Shown: positions 9,976 through 18,080 of the stretch, piece by piece | Layout of the letters: every line of letters starts with the position of its first letter | How positions within the stretch are numbered: the first letter of the stretch is position 1 | Source of the DNA: an uncultured Tropicimonas sp. | GTDB lineage: Bacteria > Pseudomonadota > Alphaproteobacteria > Rhodobacterales > Rhodobacteraceae | Length of the DNA: 64,000 nt | Direction: 5' to 3' | Assembly (NCBI GenBank): GCA_947495685.1 | Contig: CANLZY010000004.1 | Location: 1 to 64,000, forward strand | Program-made: the position numbers and the translations under genes | The notes under the pieces: generated by a model | Database searches by the model: none | Told to the model about the DNA's origin: nothing | What the model saw: the letters and a program-made list of their open reading frames with translations, nothing else

Positions 9976-10569
9976 ATGGCAAACCCTCCTCGTGCCTGGC
10001 AACGGATGCTTTCGGGGCGTCGGCTGGACCTGCTGGACCCGACCCCGATGGACATCGAGATCGAGGATATCGCGCACGGTCTGGCCTTTGTTGCCCGCTG
10101 GAATGGGCAGACCAAGGGCGACTTTGCCTACTCGGTGGCCGAACACTCGGTGTTGGTCGAAAAAATCTTTGGGCGCCTTCAACCCGATGCGCCGGTTAGA
10201 TGGCGATTGGCGGCGTTGCTGCATGACGCCCCGGAATATGTCATCGGCGACATGATTTCCCCGGTGAAAGCCGCAGTTGGGCCAAGCTACAGCGCGTTGG
10301 ACGACCGGCTGACCGCAGCGATTCATATCCGGTTCGGTCTGCCGGCCCAGATCCCGGTGACGGTGAAAAAGCAGATCAAGAAGGCTGATCGGATCAGTGC
10401 CTGGTTGGAAGCAACGCAATTGGCCGGGTTTTCCGTGGCGGAATCCAACAAGTTCTTTGGGCGGCCCAATGCGGAGGTCATCGCCGGGCTGGAGCTGCAC
10501 TTGCGCCCGCCGCTTGAGGTTCGCGCTGCGTTTACCGCACGACACGAGACTCTGCTTGCACAATTATGA
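9976..10569 (+). CDS. HD-domain hydrolase (YfbR-like)
   Basis: The 197-residue protein belongs to the HD superfamily of metal-dependent phosphohydrolases, in the COG1896-like group that includes the 5'-deoxynucleotidase YfbR. Visible metal ligands are H57 in AEHSVLVE, the H83-D84 pair in LLHDAPE, and a later Asp in KKADRISAW. These appear in the expected order. There are no membrane segments or signal peptide, so it is cytoplasmic. The ATG at 9976 is chosen because AAGAGG lies upstream. Its stop overlaps the stop of the convergent lipoprotein gene by a few bases. The exact substrate (nucleotide or other phosphate ester) cannot be read from the sequence. Confidence 0.82.
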   Translation: MANPPRAWQRMLSGRRLDLLDPTPMDIEIEDIAHGLAFVARWNGQTKGDFAYSVAEHSVLVEKIFGRLQPDAPVRWRLAALLHDAPEYVIGDMISPVKAAVGPSYSALDDRLTAAIHIRFGLPAQIPVTVKKQIKKADRISAWLEATQLAGFSVAESNKFFGRPNAEVIAGLELHLRPPLEVRAAFTARHETLLAQL

Positions 10570-11100
10570 ACGGCAGGTGTTTCCAGCCCGCAGTGCCGTG
10601 ATGGTTCCGGTTGGGCTCAGGCTACCCTGAACGCCCGCAGCTGCGAACGAGGTTTGACCGGCAGCCGTGGCGTATGAGGCACCCACTGCAAGTCCGGTTG
10701 CCGTGGTCGGCCCGGGGCCATCCTGCCGCCATCCGCGGAAATCGCCGTCCTGAAAGAACAGCGTCAGGCCGTTGGACCAGCGAACGGCGTCCATGGGGCC
10801 GCCTGCGCATCCGCCCAGGGGCGATGTTTCCGATGGCTGTCGCCCGACCAGTTTTGAGGTGGCGGTCACCGCGCCTAGCTGCGCACGCTCGAAACCGATC
10901 TCGCGGGTCGTGCCGCGCACCCCGAGACCATCGGATTTCAGCACGAGTTCTCCGGTCGAGGGCGCAGCGACTGTCGTCTGGACCGGTCCACCCGAGTCAC
11001 ACCCTGCCAGAACGACACAACCGGCCAGAGCGGCCGGTTGCAGGAATGCCCGCCACCGAACGGCGGCAGGCTGATAGGGGGTGGATGCAGTGCGCGCCAA
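10564..11100 (-). CDS. Small putative lipoprotein downstream of regA
   Basis: This is an unrecognised protein of about 178 residues. The N-terminal part has a hydrophobic stretch ending in two overlapping lipobox-like sequences (LAGC, then VLAGC), followed by a Gly/Ser-rich segment, so an envelope lipoprotein is likely. The C-terminal half contains two cysteines (GGC and the penultimate residues), the stretch WSNGLTLFFQDGDFRGW and a Gly/Ala/Ser/Thr-rich tail. No ATG is available after the end of regA; TTG at 11100, 5 bases beyond the regA stop, is the most reasonable start and would make it the third gene of a senC-regA operon. A GTG or further-upstream start overlapping regA is also possible. 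The position is occupied by hvrA in R. capsulatus, but this protein is not HvrA-like. Confidence 0.65.
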   Translation of the reverse strand: MARTASTPYQPAAVRWRAFLQPAALAGCVVLAGCDSGGPVQTTVAAPSTGELVLKSDGLGVRGTTREIGFERAQLGAVTATSKLVGRQPSETSPLGGCAGGPMDAVRWSNGLTLFFQDGDFRGWRQDGPGPTTATGLAVGASYATAAGQTSFAAAGVQGSLSPTGTITALRAGNTCRS

Positions 11101-11105
11101 ATGCC

Positions 11106-11660
11106 CTACCGTGGGCTGCGCTTGGCCAGAATGCGCTGCAGGGTCCGGCGGTGCATGTTGAGACGACGCGCGGTTTCGGAGACGTTCCGGTCGCACAGCT
11201 CATAGACACGCTGGATGTGTTCCCACCGTACGCGATCGGCGGACATCGGGTTGTCGGGGGGCGGCGGAAGCCCTTCGCCGTTGGCCAGCAGCGCCGCAGT
11301 TACGTCGTTGGCATCGGCAGGCTTCGAGAGATAGTCTGTTGCTCCGATCTTTACCGCGGCAACCGCCGTGGCAATGGCACCGTATCCGGTCAGGACCACG
11401 ATGCGGGCATCAGGACGCTTTTCCCGAATGGTTTCAACAACGTCGAGACCGTTTCCGTCTTCCAATCGAAGATCGACAACCGCATAGGCGGGCGGACGCG
11501 CGGTTGCGACGGCCTTTCCTGCGGCAACGGACAGCGCCATTTCTGGCTCGAATCCGCGTTTTTCCATTGCCCGCGCAAGGCGGCGCAGAAACGGCTCGTC
11601 ATCATCTACGATCAGAAGGGACTTGTCCTCGCCGATATCCTGCAGTTCGCGCTCTACCAT
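11106..11660 (-). CDS. regA: Redox response regulator RegA/PrrA/ActR
   Basis: The 184-residue response regulator of the RegB/RegA global redox system controls photosynthesis, CO2 and nitrogen fixation, respiration and hydrogen genes in Rhodobacterales. The receiver domain (about 14-130) has the acidic cluster DDDE (19-22), phospho-acceptor D63 in VVDLRLEDG, and K113 in YLSKP. A proline-rich linker (LPPPPDNP) leads to a Fis-type helix-turn-helix at the C-terminus, whose last stretch (NVSETARRLNMHRRTLQRI) is the almost invariant RegA recognition sequence. It lies downstream of senC on the same strand, with regB divergent beyond, the classical arrangement. D63 is the same residue number reported for R. 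capsulatus RegA. Confidence 0.96.
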   Translation of the reverse strand: MVERELQDIGEDKSLLIVDDDEPFLRRLARAMEKRGFEPEMALSVAAGKAVATARPPAYAVVDLRLEDGNGLDVVETIREKRPDARIVVLTGYGAIATAVAAVKIGATDYLSKPADANDVTAALLANGEGLPPPPDNPMSADRVRWEHIQRVYELCDRNVSETARRLNMHRRTLQRILAKRSPR

Positions 11661-11784
11661 CGGCAGCCTCCGGCACTGGGTTTAGAATTCTTCTTGTCCG
11701 AACGGACACTAGTGGCATGGCGCCGCAGCGTCAAACCGTTGCGTTGGGGTAGTGACTGGAATGCCACGAGACCGCAAGGGCTGC

Positions 11785-12408
11785 TTACAGTTTTTCCAGA
11801 TAGCACTGTACCTGATCAGCAAGTTGCTCGCCCGTCAGTTCGCGCCGGAAAAAGGCAAGGAAGCCTGTTTCGGGCAGCACGAGATAGGTAAAGGTCGAGT
11901 GGTCGATCAGGTAGTACTCGTCCTCGGGGTCGCGGACGTTGAAATAGGTCCGGTATGCCTTGGAGGCGGCCTTGATCTGCTCTTCGGACCCGGTCAGGCC
12001 GAGCATGTCGGGGTGAATGTTGTAGGTGAAGTCATCCATCGACTGAGCGGTGTCGCGGCCGTAGTCGACCGACACGAAAACCGGCTGCACGTCGAAGCCG
12101 CGCTCCTTGAGCACATCCACGGCCTCCGCGTTGCGCACCGTGTCCAGTGGGCAGACATCCGGGCAGTAGGTATAGCCGAAATACAACAGCGACGGTCGGG
12201 TGAAGATGTCCTTGTCGGTCACGGTCTCGCCGGTTTCGCTGACCAGTTCGAGCGGGCCGCCGATGCTTTCGGGGCCTCCGGCGACCGAGCCGGTGCGACA
12301 TTGTGCGAACCGATCGTCGGGTTTGCCCAGTGTCACAAAGGCGGCGACGCCACCGATCAGGCCGACGACCGCAACAGTGGCAAGAATGGCGGCGGTTCGG
12401 GTTTTCAT
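11785..12408 (-). CDS. senC: SCO1/SenC/PrrC family copper-binding protein
   Basis: This 207-residue membrane-anchored protein is needed for copper delivery to the CuA/CuB centres of cytochrome oxidases and for signalling from cbb3 oxidase to RegB. An N-terminal hydrophobic segment (about 7-27) anchors a periplasmic thioredoxin-fold domain. The copper ligands are C82 and C86 in YCPDVC, and H170 in YYLIDHS, in standard SCO1 spacing. It reads toward regA with a 124-base gap, long enough for an internal promoter, and is divergent from regB across about 98 bases. Confidence 0.95.
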   Translation of the reverse strand: MKTRTAAILATVAVVGLIGGVAAFVTLGKPDDRFAQCRTGSVAGGPESIGGPLELVSETGETVTDKDIFTRPSLLYFGYTYCPDVCPLDTVRNAEAVDVLKERGFDVQPVFVSVDYGRDTAQSMDDFTYNIHPDMLGLTGSEEQIKAASKAYRTYFNVRDPEDEYYLIDHSTFTYLVLPETGFLAFFRRELTGEQLADQVQCYLEKL

Positions 12409-12506
12409 CGGATCTTCCTTCGGAGTTCTTAACTGGCCGTTTGCCGCCGCCTGCGGGCCGGGGTATCAAGGCGGTCAATTTGCCAACCCGAGACTCAGGA
12501 GCGTGC

Positions 12507-13907
12507 ATGTCCGAACCTTCTTTCCCGGTATTCGACGGAATGTCGAGAAGCCATTGGGTCCGGCTGCGCACATTGATCGTGCTGCGATGGGTGGCCGTCA
12601 GCGGGCAGCTTGCGGCCATTGTCGTCGCGGTGGCCTATTATCACCTGCATCTGGAGCTTGGGCTATGCCTGATGGCCGTTGGCGTGGCCGTTGTCGCCAA
12701 CCTGTTGGCAGGGTTCATCTACCCCGAGAACAAGCGTTTATCGGAAAACGAAACCTTGCTGACCTTGTTGTTCGATCTCTCGCAGGTTTCGTTCCTGTTG
12801 TACCTCTCGGGCGGGTTGAACAATCCGTTCGCACTGCTTGTCCTGGCGCCGGTGACGATCGCGGCAACGGCCCTACGGCTGCAATCCACCCTTTTGCTGG
12901 GCGGCGCGGCGATCGTGTATGTCACGTTGCTGGGGTTCTTTTACCATCCGTTGCGGACCGAAGAGGGCTTCATCTATCTTTTGCCGGATATTTTCCGGTT
13001 CGGATTCTGGGTGGCAATCGTGATAGGCGTCAGTTTCCTGGCGCTCTACGCCCGCCGTGTTGCCAACGAGGTGCATTCCATGTCGGAGGCCCTTGCGGCC
13101 ACCCAGATGGCGTTGACCCGCGAGCAGAAGCTGACCGACCTTGGCGGCGTGGTCGCCGCGGCGGCGCACGAGCTTGGGACGCCGCTGGCGACGATCAAGT
13201 TGGTGAGCGCCGAACTGATCGAGGAATTGGCGGACGACGAGGATTTGCGTCTGGATGCGGAACTGATCCGCGATCAGGCAGACCGCTGCCGGGATATCCT
13301 GCGGTCGATGGGGCGTGCGGGTAAGGACGACCTGCACATGCGGCAGGCACCGCTGGACACGGTGATCCGCGAGGCCGCAGAGCCCCACGAAGATCGCGGC
13401 AAAACCCTGCATTTCGAAGTTTCGCCCGGCGCTGGAGGGCGCAGCCGACAACCGTCAATCTACCGGCGGCCGGAAATCATTCACGGCTTGCGGAACCTTG
13501 TCCAGAACGCGGTAGATTTTTCCAGGGATAATGTCTGGGTGGACGCGCACTGGAACGACGATCGGATCACCATTCGGATTGCCGACGATGGACACGGCTT
13601 TCCGCCCCAGGCGATCGGACGGATTGGTGATCCTTTCATGCGCATTCGAAAATCGTCTGCCGACCGCGCAAAGCGGCCTGAATACGACGGGATGGGCCTT
13701 GGCCTTTTCATCGCCAAGACGCTGCTGGAGCGGTCTGGTGGTGTTCTGACGTTCTCGAACGGGGCAGATCCGTTTCTGACCGAGGCGGAACGTCCGGATC
13801 GGAGCGGTGCAATTGTCGAGGTCGTCTGGGAGCGTGCCGCGATCTGCGCCGACGATTCCGGAACCGGCGAGGGCCTGGGGGAAAATATGCTTATCCCCAT
13901 CCGGTGA
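12507..13907 (+). CDS. regB: Redox sensor histidine kinase RegB/PrrB
   Basis: The 466-residue membrane histidine kinase senses the redox state of the respiratory chain and phosphorylates RegA. Six hydrophobic segments fill residues about 25-185 and include the quinone-binding heptapeptide GGLNNPF (102-108). The H-box AAAHELGTPLATI carries H221. The redox-active cysteine is present as C261 in ADRCRDIL. Both lie four residues before the numbers reported for R. capsulatus (H225, C265). The C-terminal half is a HATPase domain with the NLVQNAVDFS N-box and the DGMGLGLFI G-box. ATG 12507, preceded by CTCAGGAG, gives the family N-terminus; the frame is open upstream across the senC promoter but that part is not conserved-looking. 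Confidence 0.96.
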   Translation: MSEPSFPVFDGMSRSHWVRLRTLIVLRWVAVSGQLAAIVVAVAYYHLHLELGLCLMAVGVAVVANLLAGFIYPENKRLSENETLLTLLFDLSQVSFLLYLSGGLNNPFALLVLAPVTIAATALRLQSTLLLGGAAIVYVTLLGFFYHPLRTEEGFIYLLPDIFRFGFWVAIVIGVSFLALYARRVANEVHSMSEALAATQMALTREQKLTDLGGVVAAAAHELGTPLATIKLVSAELIEELADDEDLRLDAELIRDQADRCRDILRSMGRAGKDDLHMRQAPLDTVIREAAEPHEDRGKTLHFEVSPGAGGRSRQPSIYRRPEIIHGLRNLVQNAVDFSRDNVWVDAHWNDDRITIRIADDGHGFPPQAIGRIGDPFMRIRKSSADRAKRPEYDGMGLGLFIAKTLLERSGGVLTFSNGADPFLTEAERPDRSGAIVEVVWERAAICADDSGTGEGLGENMLIPIR

Positions 13908-13919
13908 TGGGCGTCTGAG

Positions 13920-13935
13920 TTAACGGCGGTTTAAC
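13920..13935 (+). promoter_or_regulatory. CtrA-binding box upstream of the PAS/DivL-like gene
   Basis: TTAA (13920-13923), seven bases, then TTAAC (13931-13935): an exact match to the full CtrA consensus TTAA-N7-TTAAC. It lies in the 85-base gap after regB and 57 bases before the start of the PAS-domain gene. Confidence 0.7.
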
Positions 13936-13992
13936 CATTATGTTCTTAGGGTTCATCAAGAAAATCCCCGGGACAGAAGGATTTCACCCCTG

Positions 13993-15573
13993 ATGCAGAA
14001 CCTCGATTGGACCTTGGGTATCGTCATGGTTGTGTCCTCTCTGGGCATAGCCATGCTTGCCTTGCTTGTGATGGCCTATCTGGCCCCCCCCCGGCGAATT
14101 GTCTGGACCCCGCTGGAGCGTTTGGGCGACCCGGTGGCCTTCATGTTTCGCGATCGAGCACTGGTGGATGCAACCAGCGATGCCAGGACATTGTTGGAGA
14201 CCGGTCCGGAGTTTCTAGACGACTGGCCGCGGACCGTGGCCATTCTGGAGCCCCGCTTTCCCGGGTTCGCCGAAGAAATCGGCGGCCTGGCCGAACGACA
14301 GCATCTGCTCCTGAAAGATGAGACGTCCGGGGATGAACTGGAGGCCGAGTGGCGCGGTGGGCTCGCCCGCATCGTCCTGAGGGAGTCGCGACATGACCAT
14401 GACGCGCCCGATCAAGACCGTTTCAGTCAGGCCGCGCTCTCCGAGGAACTCGCAATTCTGCGCAGCGTGATCGACGATGCTCCGATGCTGGTCTGGAAGG
14501 AAGACGCGGCCGGAGCCGTCCGTTGGGCGAACGGTGCCTATGTCGATCTCGCGGAACGCTCGATGACCGATGGACAGAATGTCGGCTGGCCCTTGCCACG
14601 GGTATTTGAGGACCGTCCGATCGGGCCGGGAACCGGCGCCTTGCCACGACGTCTTTCGGTGATGCTTCCGGATGCAGACGCGCCGCTCTGGTTCGACACC
14701 TTTGACGAGAAGCAAGGGGAGGAGACGATCGTCTTTGCCCTGCCCGCAGACAGGCTGGTCCGAGCCGAAGCATCGTTGCGGGAATTCGTGCAGACATTGA
14801 CCAAGACCTTTGCCCACCTTCCGACCGGGTTGGCCGTGTTCGACCGGGATCGACGGCTGGCATTGTTCAATCCCGCCTTGACCGACCTGTCGGCGTTGCC
14901 TCCACAGTTCCTCAGTGGGCGCCCGTCGCTGTTCGATTTCCTCGATAAGTTGCGCGAAAAACAACGCATGCCGGAGCCCAAAAACTACAAGGGTTGGCGG
15001 CAACAAATGCTCGAACTGGAAAACGCCGCGGCCTCGGGTACCTATCAGGAAACGTGGTCACTTCCCACAGGGCAGACCTTTTGCGTGACGGGACGCCCGC
15101 ATCCGGACGGTGCCATCGCCTTTCTGTTCGAGGACATCAGTGCCGAAATCTCCTTGACCCGGCATTTCCGGGCCGAACTGGATCTCGGACAATCCGTTCT
15201 GGATAGCCTCGACGAAGGGATCGCAGTCTTTTCGGCCTCCGGGCGGCTCATGATGTTCAATGCAGCCTATACGCGGATGTGGGAGCACGACCCGTCGGAT
15301 ACGCTCGGCGATATCAGTATCATCGACGCCACCCGCCACTGGCAGGAGCATTGTGCCCCGAGCCCGGTCTGGGGGGATCTGCGCCAGTTCGCCGAAGGGC
15401 GGGAAGAGCGGGCAGACTGGTCTGCCGAGATCCCACGCAACGACGGTACCGTTCTTGCCGGGCGTTTCGTTCCGCTTCCCGGTCATGCCACCTTGGTGGG
15501 TTTCACGGACCTGTCGCTTGGGCATCAGCCGGCGGCCAAGCTCTGGACCAGAATGCCTGCTGCATTGCGCTAG
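13993..15573 (+). CDS. divL: Membrane-anchored multi-PAS protein, probable DivL equivalent
   Basis: The 526-residue protein has one N-terminal transmembrane segment (about 9-30), then at least three PAS-like segments (about 145-260, 265-370 and 395-500). The last has a standard PAS core with the stretch LDSLDEGIAVFSASGRLMMFN. No DHp or ATPase domain follows, so it is not a kinase. In Rhodobacterales a PAS-domain protein of this kind, located close to regA/regB, has been named DivL and promotes CtrA phosphorylation and gene transfer agent production; I assign it by domain layout, neighbourhood and the CtrA box upstream, not by alignment. Alternatives are an uncharacterised PAS sensor or an inactive kinase remnant. 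ATG 13993 follows the AGAAGGA Shine-Dalgarno. Confidence 0.6.
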   Translation: MQNLDWTLGIVMVVSSLGIAMLALLVMAYLAPPRRIVWTPLERLGDPVAFMFRDRALVDATSDARTLLETGPEFLDDWPRTVAILEPRFPGFAEEIGGLAERQHLLLKDETSGDELEAEWRGGLARIVLRESRHDHDAPDQDRFSQAALSEELAILRSVIDDAPMLVWKEDAAGAVRWANGAYVDLAERSMTDGQNVGWPLPRVFEDRPIGPGTGALPRRLSVMLPDADAPLWFDTFDEKQGEETIVFALPADRLVRAEASLREFVQTLTKTFAHLPTGLAVFDRDRRLALFNPALTDLSALPPQFLSGRPSLFDFLDKLREKQRMPEPKNYKGWRQQMLELENAAASGTYQETWSLPTGQTFCVTGRPHPDGAIAFLFEDISAEISLTRHFRAELDLGQSVLDSLDEGIAVFSASGRLMMFNAAYTRMWEHDPSDTLGDISIIDATRHWQEHCAPSPVWGDLRQFAEGREERADWSAEIPRNDGTVLAGRFVPLPGHATLVGFTDLSLGHQPAAKLWTRMPAALR

Positions 15574-15851
15574 TCCGTCGGTCTGGTTGGTCGGTTTGCG
15601 CATCTCGGCACATGCTTGCATCATGCACCCATCTTGCACCAAAGGGGCTTCTGCCTGGCGGATTGAGCGGTGCCTGAGAGGTGTCTTTGCCCCTGTCAGC
15701 GGCGTTTGAAGTGCACACCACAAAGCGGTGTTGTCGGACGTGTTCCGATGCCAATTCCGGTGCCATGGCGATTCGGGCTGAACGTCTGAAGCCATGGCCC
15801 CCAGGCCGCATTGCCGGTTGCGGGTGCGGGGCAGGGCGCTAGTCTGCGCGC
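15574..15851. other. Gap between the PAS gene and tsaE
   Basis: This 278-base stretch has no supported gene. It probably holds the promoter of the tsaE-amgK-murU-addBA run. An AGGGGC/GCCCCT pair about 46 bases apart is visible but too distant to call a terminator. Confidence 0.35.
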
Positions 15852-16394
15852 ATGACCGGCGAACTCACCACTCCTGCCTCGAGGCACCTTGATCTCCCAG
15901 ACCCTGCGGCTACCGATGCCTTGGGCCAGGCGCTGGCCATGGCGTTGCTCCCGGGCGACTGCATTTTGCTGTCCGGCTCGATTGGAGCCGGGAAAAGTCA
16001 CCTTGCCCGGGCCGCGATTCGCAGCTTGATGCAACGGGCCGGAGAGCCGCCTGAAGATATCCCTTCGCCGACATACACCTTGGTCCAGACCTATCCCTGT
16101 GGCGACACGGAGATCTGGCATGCGGACCTTTACCGCCTGACCGACCCGACCGAAGTCTTCGAACTCGGGCTCGACACCGCCTTTCTGGACGGCATTTGCC
16201 TGATTGAATGGCCTGATCGGTTGGGATCGGAGATCCCGCGAGGGGCGCTGTCGATCACCCTGACCGAAATTGACGATGGCGCAGCGCGCCATGCGCAGTT
16301 GGAGGGGGCGGCTGACCGATGGGAGAGCGTCCTGTGCCAGCTGGAGCTTGGTGCCGAGCAACATTGCGAGGAAGGCTGTGATGACCCGTTCTGA
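15852..16394 (+). CDS. tsaE: tRNA threonylcarbamoyladenosine biosynthesis ATPase TsaE
   Basis: The 180-residue P-loop ATPase works with TsaB and TsaD in making t6A at position 37 of ANN-decoding tRNAs. The Walker A motif GSIGAGKS lies at 42-49, followed by the family stretch SPTYTLVQTY and the WHADLYRL region with its conserved Asp/Tyr, and by the acidic IEWPDRL motif. The chain is about 25 residues longer than E. coli TsaE (153), mostly at the C-terminus. It overlaps the next gene (amgK) by 14 bases, indicating coupled translation. The pairing of tsaE with amgK and murU is common in alphaproteobacteria. Confidence 0.93.
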   Translation: MTGELTTPASRHLDLPDPAATDALGQALAMALLPGDCILLSGSIGAGKSHLARAAIRSLMQRAGEPPEDIPSPTYTLVQTYPCGDTEIWHADLYRLTDPTEVFELGLDTAFLDGICLIEWPDRLGSEIPRGALSITLTEIDDGAARHAQLEGAADRWESVLCQLELGAEQHCEEGCDDPF

Positions 16395-17406
16395 CCTCCT
16401 GACCCAATTCCTGCGAACTGCTGGCTGGGCGCGCGCCGTGCGCGCACCGTTGGCCGGGGATGCCTCTGGCCGCCGTTATGAGCGGTTGCTGCGTCCGGGC
16501 GGTACGGGTAGGGCCGTCTTGATGGATGCGCCTCCGGATGCCGGTGAGGACACAGGGCCATTCATCAGAATGGCACAGCATCTTCTCTCCCTTTCGCTCT
16601 CGGCGCCACGGATCCTGGCCTCCGACGCGGAGAATGGCTTCCTGCTGCTGGAGGATCTTGGCGACGCGCTGTTTGCGCGGTTGATCGAAGTCAATCCAGG
16701 CCGGGAGGAGGCGCTCTACCTGGCGGCGGCGGATCTGCTTCTGGACCTGCATCGTCATGCGGTGCCCGGCGACCTGCCGCCCCTTGGCCCGCCGGAAATG
16801 GCAGTTGCGGTCGATCCCGCCCTGTCCTGGTATGCTGCCGGCGCCGGTGCCAAAGTCGCCCCCGGAGCGACCGGCCAACTCTCAGCCCTGGTGCTGGACG
16901 CGCTGCAGAAGATCCCGCCCTGTTTGCCGGTGCTTGCGTTGCGCGATTTTCATGCCGAGAACCTTCTATGGCTGCCCGAGCGCGATGGTGTCGCAAGGGT
17001 CGGGTTGCTGGATTTCCAGGACGCGTTCGCCGGCCATCCGGCCTATGATCTGGTCTCGCTTCTTGAGGATGCGCGCCGGGATGTCTCCCCTGCCGTCCGC
17101 GAGGTCACGCTGGCTCACTATATTCGCCAGAGCGGGAGCGACGTTGCCGCCTTCCGGGCGTCCTGCGCAACGGTTGCAGCACAACGCAACCTGCGGATCC
17201 TTGGCGTATTTACCCGGTTGTCGATGCACTTTGGCAAGCCGCATTACGTGGACCTGATCCCACGGGTGTGGGGGCACCTTCAGGGCGATCTGGCGGCGCC
17301 GGAGTTGGCCCGGCTCCGAGAGTTTGTGGCCGAAACACTGCCCCCGCCAACCCCCGAAACTCTGGAGAGGATCAAGCAGACATGCGGGACACGCCCGACG
17401 CCGTAA
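16381..17406 (+). CDS. amgK: N-acetylmuramate/N-acetylglucosamine 1-kinase (AmgK-like)
   Basis: The 341-residue aminoglycoside-phosphotransferase-fold kinase phosphorylates the anomeric position of MurNAc or GlcNAc in the fosfomycin-bypassing peptidoglycan recycling route. The catalytic loop appears as LALRDFHAENLLWL and the metal-binding stretch as GLLDFQDAFAGHPAYDL, both in the form typical of AmgK. The ATG at 16381, inside the end of tsaE, starts at the family N-terminus; longer versions of the frame would lie wholly within tsaE. The gene overlaps murU by 25 bases. The adjacent MurU, which uses the sugar-1-phosphate product, supports the assignment over a general aminoglycoside phosphotransferase. 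Confidence 0.88.
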   Translation: MTRSDLLTQFLRTAGWARAVRAPLAGDASGRRYERLLRPGGTGRAVLMDAPPDAGEDTGPFIRMAQHLLSLSLSAPRILASDAENGFLLLEDLGDALFARLIEVNPGREEALYLAAADLLLDLHRHAVPGDLPPLGPPEMAVAVDPALSWYAAGAGAKVAPGATGQLSALVLDALQKIPPCLPVLALRDFHAENLLWLPERDGVARVGLLDFQDAFAGHPAYDLVSLLEDARRDVSPAVREVTLAHYIRQSGSDVAAFRASCATVAAQRNLRILGVFTRLSMHFGKPHYVDLIPRVWGHLQGDLAAPELARLREFVAETLPPPTPETLERIKQTCGTRPTP

Positions 17407-18080
17407 TGGTCTTTGCTGCCGGGTTCGGCACCCGGATGAAAGAGTTGACCCGCACGAGGCCGAAACCTCTGATCGAGATCGCTGGCAGGCCGTTGCTGGA
17501 CCATGCCCTGGATCTGGTGTCAGAGGCCGGGATAGCCCGCTGCGTGGTCAACACGCACTACCTTGGCGACCAGATCGCGGCGCATCTGTCCGACAGGCCC
17601 AGGATTGCGGTGTCCCATGAGGCCCCGGAGGTTCTCGAAACCGGTGGGGGGCTGCGCAAGGCGCTTCCGCTATTGGGGGGCGGGCCGGTGTTCACGCTCA
17701 ATTCCGATGCGGTCTGGACCGGTGCCAACCCGTTGGCGCAGTTGCGCGCGGCCTGGGTGCCGGACAGGATGCAGGCGCTTCTGCTGCTGGTCGACCCTCG
17801 GGATGCGCGCGGTCACACGGGGGGCGGAGATTTCCTGACCGACCCGCACGAGCGACTGACCCGCGGGCCCGGCGCCGTCTATTCCGGCGTTCAGATCATT
17901 CGTCCGGACCTGCTGGCCACGATCCCCGACCGGGCGTTTTCGCTCAACCTGTTGTGGGATCGCATGATGCGGGACGGCACCCTGTTCGGGGTTCGGCATC
18001 GCGGTGGCTGGTGCGACGTCGGGCGTCCCGAAGGGATCGGGGTTGCCGAGCGGATGCTCGAGGAGGCCGCCGGTGCCTGA
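17382..18080 (+). CDS. murU: N-acetylmuramate alpha-1-phosphate uridylyltransferase (MurU)
   Basis: The 232-residue nucleotidyltransferase makes UDP-MurNAc from MurNAc-1-phosphate and UTP, so recycled wall sugars bypass de novo MurA/MurB steps. The N-terminal nucleotide-binding signature is FAAGFGTRMKELT followed by RPKPLIEIAGRPLLDH. The metal-binding Asp lies in FTLNSDAVW, and the C-terminal WCDVGRPEG is typical of sugar nucleotidyltransferases. The length equals that of Pseudomonas MurU. It starts inside amgK and its end overlaps the addB start by 8 bases. Confidence 0.88.
   Translation: MRDTPDAVMVFAAGFGTRMKELTRTRPKPLIEIAGRPLLDHALDLVSEAGIARCVVNTHYLGDQIAAHLSDRPRIAVSHEAPEVLETGGGLRKALPLLGGGPVFTLNSDAVWTGANPLAQLRAAWVPDRMQALLLLVDPRDARGHTGGGDFLTDPHERLTRGPGAVYSGVQIIRPDLLATIPDRAFSLNLLWDRMMRDGTLFGVRHRGGWCDVGRPEGIGVAERMLEEAAGA

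Noticed and set aside
7856-9982. 708-codon minus-strand frame opposite fhs
   Set aside because: Antisense to formyl-THF ligase and spanning the fhs promoter region; product without known motifs.
10611-11891. 426-codon plus-strand frame across the lipoprotein and regA
   Set aside because: Runs antisense to regA, whose identity is certain; low-complexity Arg-rich product.
12424-12439. TTAA-N7-TTTGC in the regB/senC gap
   Set aside because: Two mismatches in the second CtrA half-site; not distinguishable from chance.
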